Source of the DNA: Actinomadura sp. NBRC 104425
Lineage (GTDB): Bacteria; Actinomycetota; Actinomycetes; Streptosporangiales; Streptosporangiaceae
Direction of reading: 5' to 3'
Length of the DNA: 64,000 nt
NCBI RefSeq assembly: GCF_030269545.1
Contig: NZ_BSTN01000012.1
Coordinates: 124,001-188,000 of the forward strand
Under the pieces are notes generated by a model. It did no database searches. It saw only the letters and a program-made list of their open reading frames with translations, and had not been told where the DNA came from. The position numbers were made by a program, and so were the translations under genes. Below, piece by piece: positions 1 through 9,782 of this stretch (position 1 is its first letter; every line of letters starts with the position of its first letter).

Positions 1-434
1 ACCGGTTCGCAAAGAGAGCAACGTCACACAAGCGAACCCGGCGAGTCGGCGGCGCCCCCCTGAGGTCACCGCACCGACCGCATGACACGGCGCCTTCCAC
101 GGCCCTCCAGCGGCGCACCTGCCGTCACCGAATGCTCGACAGGAATTCACGCCTCAGACAGGCGCACACCACTCGGCCGGCCACCGGCGGCGGCTGCCGA
201 CGGGCACAGCGCAGCCCCGGATGCGGCGTCCGCGCACAAGGAAGATCGGTCGGACCTGCCGATGCACGGTGGGCGCCTGGGCGCCCTCACGTGCGCGTGT
301 GGGCGGGCCGAAGCGGCGCTCCCGGGCAGGCTCCGGGCCTGCAGGCGGCCGCAGAGCGGCAGGGCGGAACCCGGGGTGTTCGGACGGCCGCGCATCGGCG
401 GCGACGCGTGAACGACCGCGGGCCGGCCGCCGGG
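1..434. other. Left-edge non-coding stretch
   Basis: I see no gene I can support here. The open frames in this stretch are Arg/Pro/Ala-rich shadows of GC-rich sequence with no ribosome-binding site. It is the region downstream of the PP2C phosphatase gene. Confidence 0.5.
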
Positions 435-1223
435 TCAGACGTGAGCGGCCGCGCCGACGGTGTAGGGGCCGCGCTGCTGCTCGGTGACGTGGTCGATCTC
501 GATGACGTCGGCGATCACGGCGGTGATGTTGTCCGGGCCGCCGCCCTCGCGGGCCAGCTGCACCAGCGCCTCGATGGCCCGGCCGGGCTCGGGCTCGGCG
601 GTCAGCACCTCGTAGATCGTCTGCGGGTCCACCACGTTGCTCAGCCCGTCCGAGCACAGCAGGTAGCGGTCGCCCAGCCGGGACTCGCGCAGCTGCAGGT
701 CGGGCTCGCGGTCCTCCCGGCCGTCCAGCACCCGGTACAGCACGTGCGCCAGCCGGGACGACTCGGTCTGCTCGGGGGAGCCGCCCTGCTGCTCGGCCTC
801 GGCCTTGAGCAGCTCCTCCATGGTGTGGTCCTTGGTGATCTGGAACAGCTCGCCGTCGCGCAGCAGGTAGCCGCGCGAGTCGCCGATATGGGCCAGCGCC
901 ACCGTCTGCCCCTGCCAGAGCATGGCGGTCAGGGTGGTGCCCATGCGGCTGAGGTCGGGCCGCTCCTCGCGCACGATCCGCAGCTTCTCGTTGGCCTCGG
1001 CGACGGCCCGGCCCAGCGCCTCGACAAGATCGTCAATATGGGCGTCGGTGTCCAGCGAGCGCAGCGAGCCGATGACGGTGGAGCTGGCCACCTCGCCGCC
1101 GGCATAGCCGCCCATGCCGTCGGCGACCGCGATCAACCGCGCGCCGGCGTACCCGGAGTCCTCGTTGTTCTCCCGGCTGCACCCGATGTCGCTGCCTGCT
1201 GCGTACTTGATTATTACGTCCAT
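435..1223 (-). CDS. PP2C-family Ser/Thr protein phosphatase
   Basis: A metal-dependent (Mg/Mn) protein phosphatase of 262 residues, about the size of a bare PP2C catalytic domain, with no transmembrane or sensor domain, so probably cytosolic. The metal-binding signature is complete: E21-D22 near the N-terminus, DGMGG at residues 35-39, the GDSRGY strand around 114, D192 in SDGLS and D231 in GPDNIT. It is the last gene of an operon with the response regulator (39 bases upstream) and the histidine kinase, so it probably acts in the same signalling pathway or on Ser/Thr kinases elsewhere. The ATG start has only a weak Shine-Dalgarno sequence, so translation may be coupled to the upstream gene. 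The substrate cannot be inferred. Confidence 0.88.
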   Translation of the reverse strand: MDVIIKYAAGSDIGCSRENNEDSGYAGARLIAVADGMGGYAGGEVASSTVIGSLRSLDTDAHIDDLVEALGRAVAEANEKLRIVREERPDLSRMGTTLTAMLWQGQTVALAHIGDSRGYLLRDGELFQITKDHTMEELLKAEAEQQGGSPEQTESSRLAHVLYRVLDGREDREPDLQLRESRLGDRYLLCSDGLSNVVDPQTIYEVLTAEPEPGRAIEALVQLAREGGGPDNITAVIADVIEIDHVTEQQRGPYTVGAAAHV

Positions 1224-1262
1224 ACTGATATTTCGATGACGATCCTGTCAGAGGAGTTGTAA

Positions 1263-1958
1263 TCAGCCGCCGGCCGCTTCCCCGGCCGCACCGGGGGAGT
1301 CGATGCCGTGCCGGACGGCGTAGAGCGCCGCCTGCGTCCGATCCTGAACTCCCAGTTTCATGAGCAGATTACTGACGTGCGTCTTGACCGTCTTCTCGGA
1401 GACCATGAGCGCGCGGGCGATCTCCCGGTTGGACCTGCCCCGTGCGATCTGCACCAGCACCTCCCGCTCCCGTTCGGTCAGCGCGGCGCGGCCGCGCTCT
1501 GCGTCCGCGGCGGAACCGGCGTGCGGCGCCGGCCCCGGCCGCGATGTCCCGCCCGCGAGCACCGCCTCGGCGGCGTCGGGCGCGAACAGGACGTGCCCGT
1601 CGTGCACCGCTCTGATCGCCTGGACGAGCGCCCGCGGGTCGACATCCTTGTAGAGATACCCAGCCGCCCCCGCCTGTACAGCCGGGAGGACGTGGTCGCG
1701 TTCGGTGACGCTCGTCAGCACCAGCACCCGGGCCGTCACCCCGCGGGCGCGCAGCTCGGTCAGCGCCGCCAGTCCGCCGGCACCGGGCATCTTCAGATCC
1801 AGCAGCACGATATCGGGCCGCAGCGTCTCGGCCAGCCGCACCGCCGCCGCGCCGTCCCCGGCCTCCCCGACGACCTCGATGTCGTCCTGGACGCCCAGGA
1901 AGGTACGCAGCCCCTGCCGGACCACCGGGTGGTCGTCGGCGATCAGCACCCTGATCAC
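1263..1958 (-). CDS. NarL/LuxR-family response regulator
   Basis: A DNA-binding response regulator of 231 residues. The receiver domain occupies about residues 1-120. It has the acidic pair D8-D9, phosphoacceptor D54 in LLDLKMPG, T82 and K104. A linker rich in Ala, Gly and Pro leads to a LuxR-type helix-turn-helix at about 165-225 (LTEREREVL, then SEKTVKTHVSNLL). It is encoded downstream of the GAF/HisKA_3 kinase in the same orientation, so the two should form a phosphorelay pair. The phosphatase gene follows. All residues expected for phosphorylation are present. The target genes cannot be told from the sequence. Confidence 0.92.
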   Translation of the reverse strand: MIRVLIADDHPVVRQGLRTFLGVQDDIEVVGEAGDGAAAVRLAETLRPDIVLLDLKMPGAGGLAALTELRARGVTARVLVLTSVTERDHVLPAVQAGAAGYLYKDVDPRALVQAIRAVHDGHVLFAPDAAEAVLAGGTSRPGPAPHAGSAADAERGRAALTEREREVLVQIARGRSNREIARALMVSEKTVKTHVSNLLMKLGVQDRTQAALYAVRHGIDSPGAAGEAAGG

Positions 1959-2115
1959 GGCGTCCCCCGCTCACCGCGTCCCGACTCGTCGGGCCCCGCG
2001 CATGGCACGCTCCCAGTGTCGCTCGTCACATCCGTCACCGTCGTTCTATCCCGCCCGGGGGGCCGCACGCTCGGCTTCCGGCGAACGGCCGCGCGGAAGG
2101 TGTCCGCCGACGTTC

Positions 2116-3273
2116 TCACAGCGGCACCTCCAGGCGCACGACCGTGCCCGTCCCGGGCGCGGCGTCGATGGTGAGCGTGCCGCCGATCGAGCATGCCCGG
2201 TCGCGCATGGACGCCAGACCGAGCCCGCCGTGCGGCTCGCCGCCGTTCTTGGCGGACGCGGCACTGGGGTCGAAGCCGGTGCCGTCGTCGGCGATCTCCA
2301 GCACGGCACCGCCGTCCAGCACGCCCAGCCGAACCCGGATGGTGCGGGCGGAGGCGTGCCGCAACGCGTTGTGCAGGGCCTCCTGCGCGATCCGGAACAC
2401 CACGGCCTCGTGCTCCTCGGGCAGGACGACGGTGCCGTCCGCGGTGAAGCGCACGTCGGCGTCGTAGGCGCGGTCGAGGACCTCCACGTGTTTGCGCAGC
2501 GAGGCGGCCAGTCCGTCGGCCAGGTCGGCGGGCCGCAGCTCGAAGATCACGGCGCGCAGTTCGGCGAGCGCGTCGGCGGCCAGCCGCTCCACCTCGGCCA
2601 GTTCGCGGACGGTGCGGGTCGGGTCGCGTTCGGCCAGCGCGGCGGCGGCCTGCGCGGTCAGCCGCAGCGAGAACAGCTTCTGGGCGACCGCGTCGTGCAG
2701 TTCGCGGGCCAGCCGGTTGCGTTCGGCGACGACGGTCAGCTCGCGGTTGCGCTCGTACAGCCGCGCGTTGGTCATGGCGATGGCGGCGTGCGCGGCGAAC
2801 AGGGTGAGCAGGTCCTCGTCGGCCCGGGTGAAGCCGCCGGGGCGGCGCCGGTTGGCCAAGAACAGGATGCCGAGCACGTCGTCGCCGTCGCGGATGGGCA
2901 CGCCGAGGAAGTCCTTGAGCACCGGGTGGGCGGCGGGCCAGCCCTCGAACTCCGGTTCGCGGCGGATGTCGGCCAGCCGCTTGGGCTCGTTGTCGCGCAG
3001 CATCGCGGCGAGCATGCCGTGCTGGCGGGGCAGCGGGCCGATCCGCTCCCACTCCTCCTCGGACACGCCCTCGACGACGAACTCGGCGAACGAACCGCGG
3101 TCGTCGGGCACGCCGAGGGCGGCGTAGCGGGCGTCCAGCAGCTGCGCCGCGGCCCGCACGATCACCTGCAGCACCTCGTGCACGGACAGGTGCCGGGTGA
3201 CGGCCAGCACGGCGGAGCTGACCGCGTGCAGGGTCGCACCCGGATCCCCGCAGTCCCGCTGCCCGCCGTCCAT
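2116..3273 (-). CDS. GAF-domain sensor histidine kinase (HisKA_3 type)
   Basis: A cytosolic sensor kinase of the NarX/DevS-like subgroup. The frame is open back to 3399, but the first 42 residues of that longer frame are low-complexity Arg/Gly. I therefore prefer the ATG at 3273; the longer start remains possible. Numbered from 3399, a GAF domain covers about residues 68-213. The HisKA_3 dimerisation helix follows with phosphoacceptor H235 (ARELHDAV). The HATPase domain has the N box (ALHNALRHA), the G1 box (DDGTGFD) and the G2 box (GGLGLASM). No transmembrane segment is visible, so the signal is probably intracellular (redox, gas or small ligand bound by GAF), but I see no clear haem-ligand motif. 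About 157 bases separate it from the response regulator, more than usual for such an operon. Confidence 0.88.
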   Translation of the reverse strand: MDGGQRDCGDPGATLHAVSSAVLAVTRHLSVHEVLQVIVRAAAQLLDARYAALGVPDDRGSFAEFVVEGVSEEEWERIGPLPRQHGMLAAMLRDNEPKRLADIRREPEFEGWPAAHPVLKDFLGVPIRDGDDVLGILFLANRRRPGGFTRADEDLLTLFAAHAAIAMTNARLYERNRELTVVAERNRLARELHDAVAQKLFSLRLTAQAAAALAERDPTRTVRELAEVERLAADALAELRAVIFELRPADLADGLAASLRKHVEVLDRAYDADVRFTADGTVVLPEEHEAVVFRIAQEALHNALRHASARTIRVRLGVLDGGAVLEIADDGTGFDPSAASAKNGGEPHGGLGLASMRDRACSIGGTLTIDAAPGTGTVVRLEVPL

Positions 3274-3551
3274 CCGCCGTCCGCCCCGTCTCCCGTCCGA
3301 TGCCCGTCCGTGTCCGGTCGCGCCGCCGTCCACGTGAAGACCGTACTCGCTGAGCTGGCGGTCCCGAATCAGCTTGTGCGTCCAATGCCCTAGGACCATG
3401 GGCGCAGGCCGTACCGGACCCGGCGGCCGATGCGCCGGCCGCCACTGCGTTCATACCGTCGGGGCATGACAAGCGAGACGACACTCACCGCCGACGACGC
3501 GCGCAGCCACGGCGCGAAGGCCGCGAGGGAGCAGCCGAACGGGCAGACGCG

Positions 3552-4955
3552 ATGAACACGACCGTCGATCCCCACGGCCCGGCCTCGTCCGACACCGGGA
3601 ACACCGCGGCCGGGCGGCCCGAGGGGCTGCTGCGCGGCCGGTACCGGACGCCGACGCTCGGCATCGTCCTCGTCGTCACGCTGCTGGCGTTCGAGCAGAT
3701 GGCGGTCGGGACGGTCATGCCCGTGACCGCGCGGGCGCTGGACGGCCTTGCGCTGTACGCCTGGGCGTTCAGCGGCACGCTGATCGCCGGCGTGCTCGCG
3801 CTGGTCCTCGCGGGCGGGTGGTCCGACCGTTCCGGCCCGGTGCGTCCGCTCATGACGGGGCTGGCGACGTTCGTGGCCGGGCTCGCCGTCGCGGGGGCCG
3901 CCCCGGCGATGTGGGTGTTCGTCCTCGGACGCGCCGTCCAGGGGTTCGGCAGCGGCCTGGCGATGGTCCCGCTGTACGTGCTGATCGCCCGCGTGTACCC
4001 CGAGTCGCTGCGGCCCCGCGTGTTCGCGGCGCTGTCGGCCGCGTGGGTGCTGCCGTCGCTGCTGGGTCCGGCGGTGGGCGGGGCGGTCGCCGAGCACGCC
4101 GGGTGGCGCTGGGTGTTCCTCGGCATGATCCCGCTGGTCGTCCCGCCCTCGGTCATGCTGGTGCCCGCGCTGCGCCGGGTGCGCCCGTCCGCGGGTGCGG
4201 CGCCGTCCGAGCGCGGCACCGCGCGGCTGATGGCCGCCGTCGTGGCCGCGACGGGCACCGCCGCGCTGCTGTACGTGCTGGACCACCCGAGCCGGATCCT
4301 GCTGCCCGTGGGCGCGGCGGCCCTGGCCGGGCTCGGGTACGCGCTGGTCCGGCTGCTGCCCGCCGGGACACTGCGGATGCGGCGCGGGCTGCCCAGCGTC
4401 GTGCTGACGCGGGGGCTTTTGGCGGGCGCGTTCTTCGGCACCGACGCGTTCATCCCGCTGGCCCTGACGTCGCTGCACGGGTTCACGCCCACGCAGGCGG
4501 GCGTGGTGCTGATGGTCGCCTCGCTGGGCTGGTCGGCGGCGTCGCAGTACCAGGGCCGCTCGAACCGGCCCCGGGCCTTCCTCGTGCCGGCCGGCGCCGG
4601 GTTCGTCACCGCCGGGGTCGTCGCGGTGGCGGTCACAGCGCAGCTGCCGGGCTGGTGGACGGCGCCCGCCTGGATTCTGGGCGGCGTCGGCATGGGCCTG
4701 GCCATCGGCAGCCTCAGCGTGCTGCTGCTGGAGCTGTCGCCCGAGCGGAAGCAGGGCGTCAACTCCTCGTCGCTGCAGATCGCCGACATGCTCGGCTCGT
4801 CGCTGGTGATCGGCATATCGGGGGCGCTGGTCACCGGGTTCGGCGCCGACCGGCTCCGGGCGGGGCTGGCGGTGGCCGGGGCGCTGGCCGCCGCGATCGC
4901 CGCGCTGGGCATGCTCGCCGCGCTCCGCCTCACACCGTCGAAGGAGGCCGGGTGA
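3552..4955 (+). CDS. MFS transporter
   Basis: An integral membrane transporter of the major facilitator superfamily, 467 residues. A hydrophilic N-terminal tail of about 35 residues is followed by a run of hydrophobic segments. The MFS loop motif between TM2 and TM3 is recognisable as GGWSDRSGPVRPLM. The length and the cluster of late hydrophobic segments fit a 12-14 TM drug/proton antiporter type. It is divergent from the kinase gene (about 280 bases between the starts) and overlaps the next gene by four bases (GTGA), so the two are translationally coupled. The pairing with a QueA-like gene recurs in actinomycetes as far as I recall, but no shared function is established. The substrate is unknown. 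Confidence 0.85.
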   Translation: MNTTVDPHGPASSDTGNTAAGRPEGLLRGRYRTPTLGIVLVVTLLAFEQMAVGTVMPVTARALDGLALYAWAFSGTLIAGVLALVLAGGWSDRSGPVRPLMTGLATFVAGLAVAGAAPAMWVFVLGRAVQGFGSGLAMVPLYVLIARVYPESLRPRVFAALSAAWVLPSLLGPAVGGAVAEHAGWRWVFLGMIPLVVPPSVMLVPALRRVRPSAGAAPSERGTARLMAAVVAATGTAALLYVLDHPSRILLPVGAAALAGLGYALVRLLPAGTLRMRRGLPSVVLTRGLLAGAFFGTDAFIPLALTSLHGFTPTQAGVVLMVASLGWSAASQYQGRSNRPRAFLVPAGAGFVTAGVVAVAVTAQLPGWWTAPAWILGGVGMGLAIGSLSVLLLELSPERKQGVNSSSLQIADMLGSSLVIGISGALVTGFGADRLRAGLAVAGALAAAIAALGMLAALRLTPSKEAG

Positions 4956-5974
4956 CGCCGGTTCCGGACTTCACGCTCCCGGCGGCGCTGGAGGCGCGCG
5001 AGCCGCCCGAGGCCCGCGGCCGGGGCCGCGACGGCGTGCGGCTCCTGGTGGGCCGCCGCGCCACCGGGCAGGTCGGCCACCACCGGTTCCGCGACCTGCC
5101 CGACCTGCTCGCCCCCGGCGACCTGCTCGTGGTCAACACCTCGGCGACGCTGCCCGCCGCCGTGCGGCTGGACAAGCTCGCCGTGCACTTCTCCACACCG
5201 CTGCCGGGCGAGGACGACCTGTGGCTCGTGGAGCTGCGACTGCGTTCGGGGGAGGCGAGCGTCCCCTACGGCGGGGGCCGCACGGGTGAGTGGCTCCCAA
5301 TGCCGGGGGGCGCGACGCTGACGCTCCTACGGCGGCACACCGGCCGGCTGTGGGCGGCGCGGTTGAGCACCGGGGTCGTCCCGTACCTGCACCGGCACGG
5401 GGTGCCCATCCGGTACGGCCACGTGCGTCGCGACTGGCCCCTCGCCGCGTACCAGACCGTGTTCGCCCACGACCGCGGCGACGGCGGTGCGGAGATGCCC
5501 AGCGCGGCCCGCCCGTTCACCGCGGAACTGGTGGCCGCGCTCGTCTCCCGCGGGGTGCTCCTGGCGCCGCTGACCCTCCACACGGGGGTGGCGTCACTGC
5601 GGGCACACGAACCCCCCTACGCCGAGCGGTACGAGGTGCCGGAGGCGACCGCCGCCCTGGTCGAGCACGTACGCGCCCGGGGCGGACGGGTCATCGCCGT
5701 AGGGACGACCGTCGTGCGCGCCCTGGAAACGGCCGTGGACGCCCATGGCCGGGTCCGCCCTTCCCGGGGGTGGACCGAGCACGTCGTGACCCCGGAGAGC
5801 GACGTACGGGCCGTGGACGGGCTACTCACCGGCCTCCACGCCCCCGGGGCGTCCCACTTAGAGATGGTCGCCGCGATCGCCGGCCCCGGCCTGATGGAAG
5901 CCGCCTACCGGGCCGCCCTGGACGACGGCTACCTGTGGCACGAGTTCGGCGACTCCCACCTCATCCTCCCCTGA
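4952..5974 (+). CDS. queA: QueA-family S-adenosylmethionine:tRNA ribosyltransferase-isomerase
   Basis: A member of the family that transfers and isomerises the ribosyl part of S-adenosylmethionine onto 7-aminomethyl-7-deazaguanine at the tRNA wobble position, in queuosine synthesis. The length of 340 residues is normal for QueA. Recognisable family blocks are LLVVNTSATLPA near residue 55, PYLHRHGVPIRYGHV with the following YQTVFA near 140-170, TLHTGVASL near 210 and GTTVVRALE near 250, with a C-terminal LMEAAYRAAL. The GTG start at 4952 overlaps the MFS stop codon and has a clear AAGGAGG eight bases upstream; upstream in-frame codons would lie deep inside the transporter. Many actinobacteria lack the full queuosine pathway and no other queuosine gene is in this window, so a role on another substrate is possible. 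Confidence 0.85.
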   Translation: MTPVPDFTLPAALEAREPPEARGRGRDGVRLLVGRRATGQVGHHRFRDLPDLLAPGDLLVVNTSATLPAAVRLDKLAVHFSTPLPGEDDLWLVELRLRSGEASVPYGGGRTGEWLPMPGGATLTLLRRHTGRLWAARLSTGVVPYLHRHGVPIRYGHVRRDWPLAAYQTVFAHDRGDGGAEMPSAARPFTAELVAALVSRGVLLAPLTLHTGVASLRAHEPPYAERYEVPEATAALVEHVRARGGRVIAVGTTVVRALETAVDAHGRVRPSRGWTEHVVTPESDVRAVDGLLTGLHAPGASHLEMVAAIAGPGLMEAAYRAALDDGYLWHEFGDSHLILP

Positions 5975-6055
5975 CACACCGGCCGCCCCAGGGGTGTCCG
6001 CATGGCGGACCTCCCGCGCGTCGGCCGGACCGCGGCCGGTACCGTTGTGCAAAGC

Positions 6056-7264
6056 ATGGACGGGACAGCAGAGCGCACGCTGCTCATCACACTCACCGGC
6101 CGCGACCGCCCCGGCGTCACATCCCGGCTGTTCAGCACACTCGCCGAATTCCCGCTGACGGTCTTCGACGTCGAACAGGTCGTCATCCGCGGCCGCCTGG
6201 TACTGGGCGTGCTGGTCTCCTACTCCGACGGGGTCGACATCGGCCGCGTGTGGACGGCCGCCGAACGCCTCGCCACCGACCTCGACATGGAGATCGAGCT
6301 GTCCACCGGACGGTTCCGCACCATGCCGCGGCGCCGCGGCCGACTGCACGTGACCGTCCTCGGCGCCCCGCTGCGCCCGGCGGCCATGGCGGGCATCGCG
6401 GGCCGCATCGCCGCGTCCGGCGCCAACATCGACCGCATCGAACGCCTCGCCAACACCCCGGTGACCTGCATCGAGATGGACGTCTCCGGCGCCGACCCGG
6501 AGGCACTGCGGGCGGCGCTGGCGGTGGAGGCGGCCGAGCGGCAGGTCGACGTCGCCGTGCAGCCCGGCGGGCTGCACCGGCGGGCCAAGCGGCTGATCGT
6601 GATGGACGTCGACTCCACCCTGATCCAGGGCGAGGTCATCGAGCTGCTGGCCGCGCACGCGGGCTGCCAGGCGGAGGTGGCCAAGGTCACCGAGGCGGCC
6701 ATGCGCGGCGAACTGGACTTCGAGGGGTCGCTGCGTGAACGCGTCGCCCTGCTGGCCGGGCTGGACGCCACCGCCATCGACGAGGTGCGGCGCGAGGTGA
6801 AGCTGGCCGCCGGCGCCCGCACGATGGTGCGCACCCTCAAGCGGCTGGACTACAAGTTCGCCATCGTCAGCGGCGGGTTCACCCAGGTCACCGACGCGCT
6901 CGCCGCCGACCTGGGGATCGACTACGCGGCCGCCAACACCCTGGAGATCGAAAACGGCAAGCTCACCGGCCGGGTGATCGGGCCGGTGATCGACCGGGCC
7001 GGCAAGGCGGCGGCGCTGGAGCGGTTCGCCCGCGAGGCGGGCATCCCGATCAGCCAGACCGTCGCGATCGGCGACGGCGCCAACGACCTGGACATGCTGC
7101 AGGCCGCCGGGCTCGGCATCGCCTACAACGCCAAGCCGGTCGTGCGGCAGGCCGCCGACACCTCCGTCAACGTCCCCTACCTGGACACGATCCTGTTCCT
7201 GCTCGGCATCTCCCGCGAGGAGGTCGAAGCCGCCGACGCGGCGGACGCGGCGACCGCGCACTGA
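6056..7264 (+). CDS. serB: Phosphoserine phosphatase SerB with N-terminal ACT domains
   Basis: Catalyses the last step of serine synthesis, hydrolysis of phosphoserine to serine. I take the ATG at 6056 (402 residues); an ATG at 6002 would add 18 residues that do not resemble the family. Residues 1-170 hold two ACT-like regulatory modules (LLITLTGRDRPGVTSRL, then LHVTVLG), which bind amino acids in homologues. The HAD phosphatase domain follows: motif I DVDSTLIQGE with nucleophile D184 and acid D186, motif II in VSGGF, and motif IV GDGANDLDML near residue 340. This is the arrangement known from actinobacterial SerB2. Cytosolic. It lies alone between queA and the FUSC transporter in the same direction. 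Confidence 0.93.
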   Translation: MDGTAERTLLITLTGRDRPGVTSRLFSTLAEFPLTVFDVEQVVIRGRLVLGVLVSYSDGVDIGRVWTAAERLATDLDMEIELSTGRFRTMPRRRGRLHVTVLGAPLRPAAMAGIAGRIAASGANIDRIERLANTPVTCIEMDVSGADPEALRAALAVEAAERQVDVAVQPGGLHRRAKRLIVMDVDSTLIQGEVIELLAAHAGCQAEVAKVTEAAMRGELDFEGSLRERVALLAGLDATAIDEVRREVKLAAGARTMVRTLKRLDYKFAIVSGGFTQVTDALAADLGIDYAAANTLEIENGKLTGRVIGPVIDRAGKAAALERFAREAGIPISQTVAIGDGANDLDMLQAAGLGIAYNAKPVVRQAADTSVNVPYLDTILFLLGISREEVEAADAADAATAH

Positions 7265-7368
7265 ACCCGCCCTCCCGGACGTCCGTTACGACACCGTACG
7301 ATCATCAATGTCCGGGTCGAGGGTACATGCCTGGTGGGATGATCGCGCGAGTCCAGGGACGGTGAACG

Positions 7369-9630
7369 GTGCTGCAGCGTGCGCGTGAGGCGTACGCCGC
7401 CATCGGCGGCCGGGCGACGCCCTTCTACGGGACCGCCGCCGCGCTCGCGCTGGCCCTCCCGCTGATCGTCGGGGCGCTGACCGGGCATGCGGCGCAGGGC
7501 GCGATGATCGCGCTCGGCGCGTACCTGGTGGCGTTGCGGGCGCCCGAAGGGCCGTACGGGGCGCGCGCCCGCAACCTGGCCAGCGCCGTTCTGGTGGTCG
7601 CTGTCGGCGCGACGATCGGCGGCAACCTGTCCGGGCACACGTGGCTTGCGGTGGCCGTCGTGCCGCCGGTGGTGGCGCTCGGCAGCGTGTTCCCGTGGAT
7701 CGGCCCGACCGCCGGGCTCGCCGTACTGCTCACCGCCGTCCGCCCGTCCACCGGGGACGTCCTGTACGACGGGTTCTTCGAACTGCTCGGCGGACTGCTG
7801 GCCAGCGCGCTGCTGCTCGCCCCCTGGCCCGCGCGGCGGCTGCGCCCCCTGCGCGGCGCGCTGAGCGAGGCCGCCGACGCCGTCGCCGAACTGCTCGACG
7901 CCGTCGCCCAGGACATCGGCGAGCAGCGCACCGAGGCGCTCGACGACGTCGAGGTCGCCGACCCGGAGCTGGCCGCCGTCACCCGCAAACCCGACTGGGA
8001 GAAGGCACGCCGGGCCGCGTCGCGCGCCCTGGCCAACGCCCGCGCCACCTACGGCTTCTACCGGTCCGGCCGCGGACGCGAGGAGCCCACCCGCCCCGAA
8101 CGGCTCATCGACGCGCTGTCGCGCATCATGCACGAGACGGTGGCGCTGCACTCGCTGATGGACGCGGCGCGGCGCCGTCCGCCCGGCCGCGAATGGGAGA
8201 TGGAGGCGCGGGTCGCCGTCGCCGCCCTGGCCGCCCGGCTGCGCCTGCTGGCGGGCGCCGTCGCCGCACCGGACGGCGGGCCGCTGGGCGACCCCGACTC
8301 GGCCGCGGTGCGCCGCCTGGGCCGCCAGATCGAGGCGATCCGGCGGGCCGGCCTGGCCGGCGAGGAGGACCTGGTCTCCGCCGCGCTGCTGGTGCAGATC
8401 CGCCGGTCGGTGGAGCGGGTCTTCGGCGGCATCGAGTCGGCGCGCCGCGTGGCGTCCGGCGGCCTGCGCATCGGGTTCGGGCCGCCCCGGCTGCCGGCCG
8501 CGCCGCAGCGGATCTCGGTGCTGGAGCGCTTCGGCACCGCGGTGCGCACCCGCTCGCCGGGGTTCCGGCAGGCCATGCGGGTGCTGGTCACCGCGGCCGT
8601 GGCGATGGCGCTGGCCGCGGCGCTGCACCTGCCGCACGGACAGTGGCTGACGATCACCGCGGCGCTCGGGCTGCGCGCCACCTACGACGAGACCGTCACG
8701 CACCTGATCCAGCGGGTCGGCGGCACCGTGCTCGGCTCGGCGATCGCCGCGCTGCTGCTGGCGCTGGCGCCCGGCCAGCTCGCCGCGGCACTCATCCTGT
8801 TCGTCTTCGCGATCATCGCCTTTACGCTGCGGTCGGTGAACTTCGGCTACTGGATGCTGTTCGGCACACCGGTGTTCTTGATGCTGCTGGACTTCTCCAT
8901 GCCGTCGAACTGGACCGCGGCGGGCGAACGCATCGTCCTCGTCCTCGCCGGCGGGGCGCTGGCGTTCCTGGCGACGCGGCTGCTGTGGCCCACCGGCCAC
9001 GCCGAACGGCTGCCCGCCCAGCTCGGCCGGCTGCTCACCGTCCACGCCGACCTGGTGCGCGCCACCGCCGCGGTCGTGGAGGGCGACGCCGAGCGGCTCC
9101 CGCACGAGAAGGTCGTGGCGGCGGAGCAGGCCGTGGAGGCGGTGACCGACTCGCGCAACCGCCTGGAGAACGAACGCGTCCCCGACACCGAGCGCATCGC
9201 CCGGCTGGACGACGTGATCAGCGCCGCCCGCGGCGTCCGCGACCACCTCATCGCGGTCGCCCGCATGGCCCGCCAGGACGTCGAGGACGTGGGCCCCGCC
9301 CCGGAGATCCTCGACCGCGTCGCCGACCACCTGGAGGAGACCCACGACCGCCTGTCCGCCCCGGAGCCGACCGACGCCGACCTGCCGCCCCTGCGCGAAC
9401 GCCTCGACGACGACTTCGCCGACCTCGACGCGCACATGGCGAAGCTGGCGCGCCGCCGCCGCGCCGAGATCAAGGAGGGCGTGAGCACCGACGAGTACAC
9501 GCCGCTGCGGCATGCGGTGCTGCAGGTCTCCGGCACCCGCTACGCGCTGCGGTCGCTGCGCAAGGACGTCGACGACCTGGTCACCCAGTGCCTGGCCGCC
9601 GCGCCCCCGTCACCCGGCCGCCGCGTCTAG
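7369..9630 (+). CDS. FUSC-family (aromatic acid exporter-like) membrane protein
   Basis: A 753-residue membrane protein of the FUSC/YccS type. Two hydrophobic blocks of several TM segments, at about residues 20-150 and 400-540, are each followed by a long charged helical region. This is the typical FUSC duplication of membrane module plus cytosolic domain. The second module contains LPHGQWLTITAALGLRATYDE with the RVGGTVLGS loop, the best-conserved FUSC element. Proteins of this family are thought to export aromatic or fusaric-acid-like compounds; the substrate here is unknown. The GTG start is preceded by only a weak purine stretch. The last 150 residues are rich in Asp, Glu and Arg and probably coiled. 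Confidence 0.85.
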   Translation: MLQRAREAYAAIGGRATPFYGTAAALALALPLIVGALTGHAAQGAMIALGAYLVALRAPEGPYGARARNLASAVLVVAVGATIGGNLSGHTWLAVAVVPPVVALGSVFPWIGPTAGLAVLLTAVRPSTGDVLYDGFFELLGGLLASALLLAPWPARRLRPLRGALSEAADAVAELLDAVAQDIGEQRTEALDDVEVADPELAAVTRKPDWEKARRAASRALANARATYGFYRSGRGREEPTRPERLIDALSRIMHETVALHSLMDAARRRPPGREWEMEARVAVAALAARLRLLAGAVAAPDGGPLGDPDSAAVRRLGRQIEAIRRAGLAGEEDLVSAALLVQIRRSVERVFGGIESARRVASGGLRIGFGPPRLPAAPQRISVLERFGTAVRTRSPGFRQAMRVLVTAAVAMALAAALHLPHGQWLTITAALGLRATYDETVTHLIQRVGGTVLGSAIAALLLALAPGQLAAALILFVFAIIAFTLRSVNFGYWMLFGTPVFLMLLDFSMPSNWTAAGERIVLVLAGGALAFLATRLLWPTGHAERLPAQLGRLLTVHADLVRATAAVVEGDAERLPHEKVVAAEQAVEAVTDSRNRLENERVPDTERIARLDDVISAARGVRDHLIAVARMARQDVEDVGPAPEILDRVADHLEETHDRLSAPEPTDADLPPLRERLDDDFADLDAHMAKLARRRRAEIKEGVSTDEYTPLRHAVLQVSGTRYALRSLRKDVDDLVTQCLAAAPPSPGRRV

Positions 9631-9782
9631 AGCCGCCGCTTGGCGGCCTTGGGGCGCGCCCCGCCGCACGGACGTCCGCACCGCGCAATGCGGCCGCTCA
9701 CCGTCATCGCGCGAGACATCCTTTCCCGCCTGACTGCGGACGCGTGGCAGGTGTGGCGTCTGCACCGGTGTCCGCCTGCGGC

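Noticed and set aside
7177-9513. A 778-codon open frame antisense to the FUSC gene
   Set aside because: Shadow of the real gene in GC-rich DNA: Arg/Gly/Gln/His-rich composition, no domain, no ribosome-binding site. The plus-strand frame has clear FUSC motifs.
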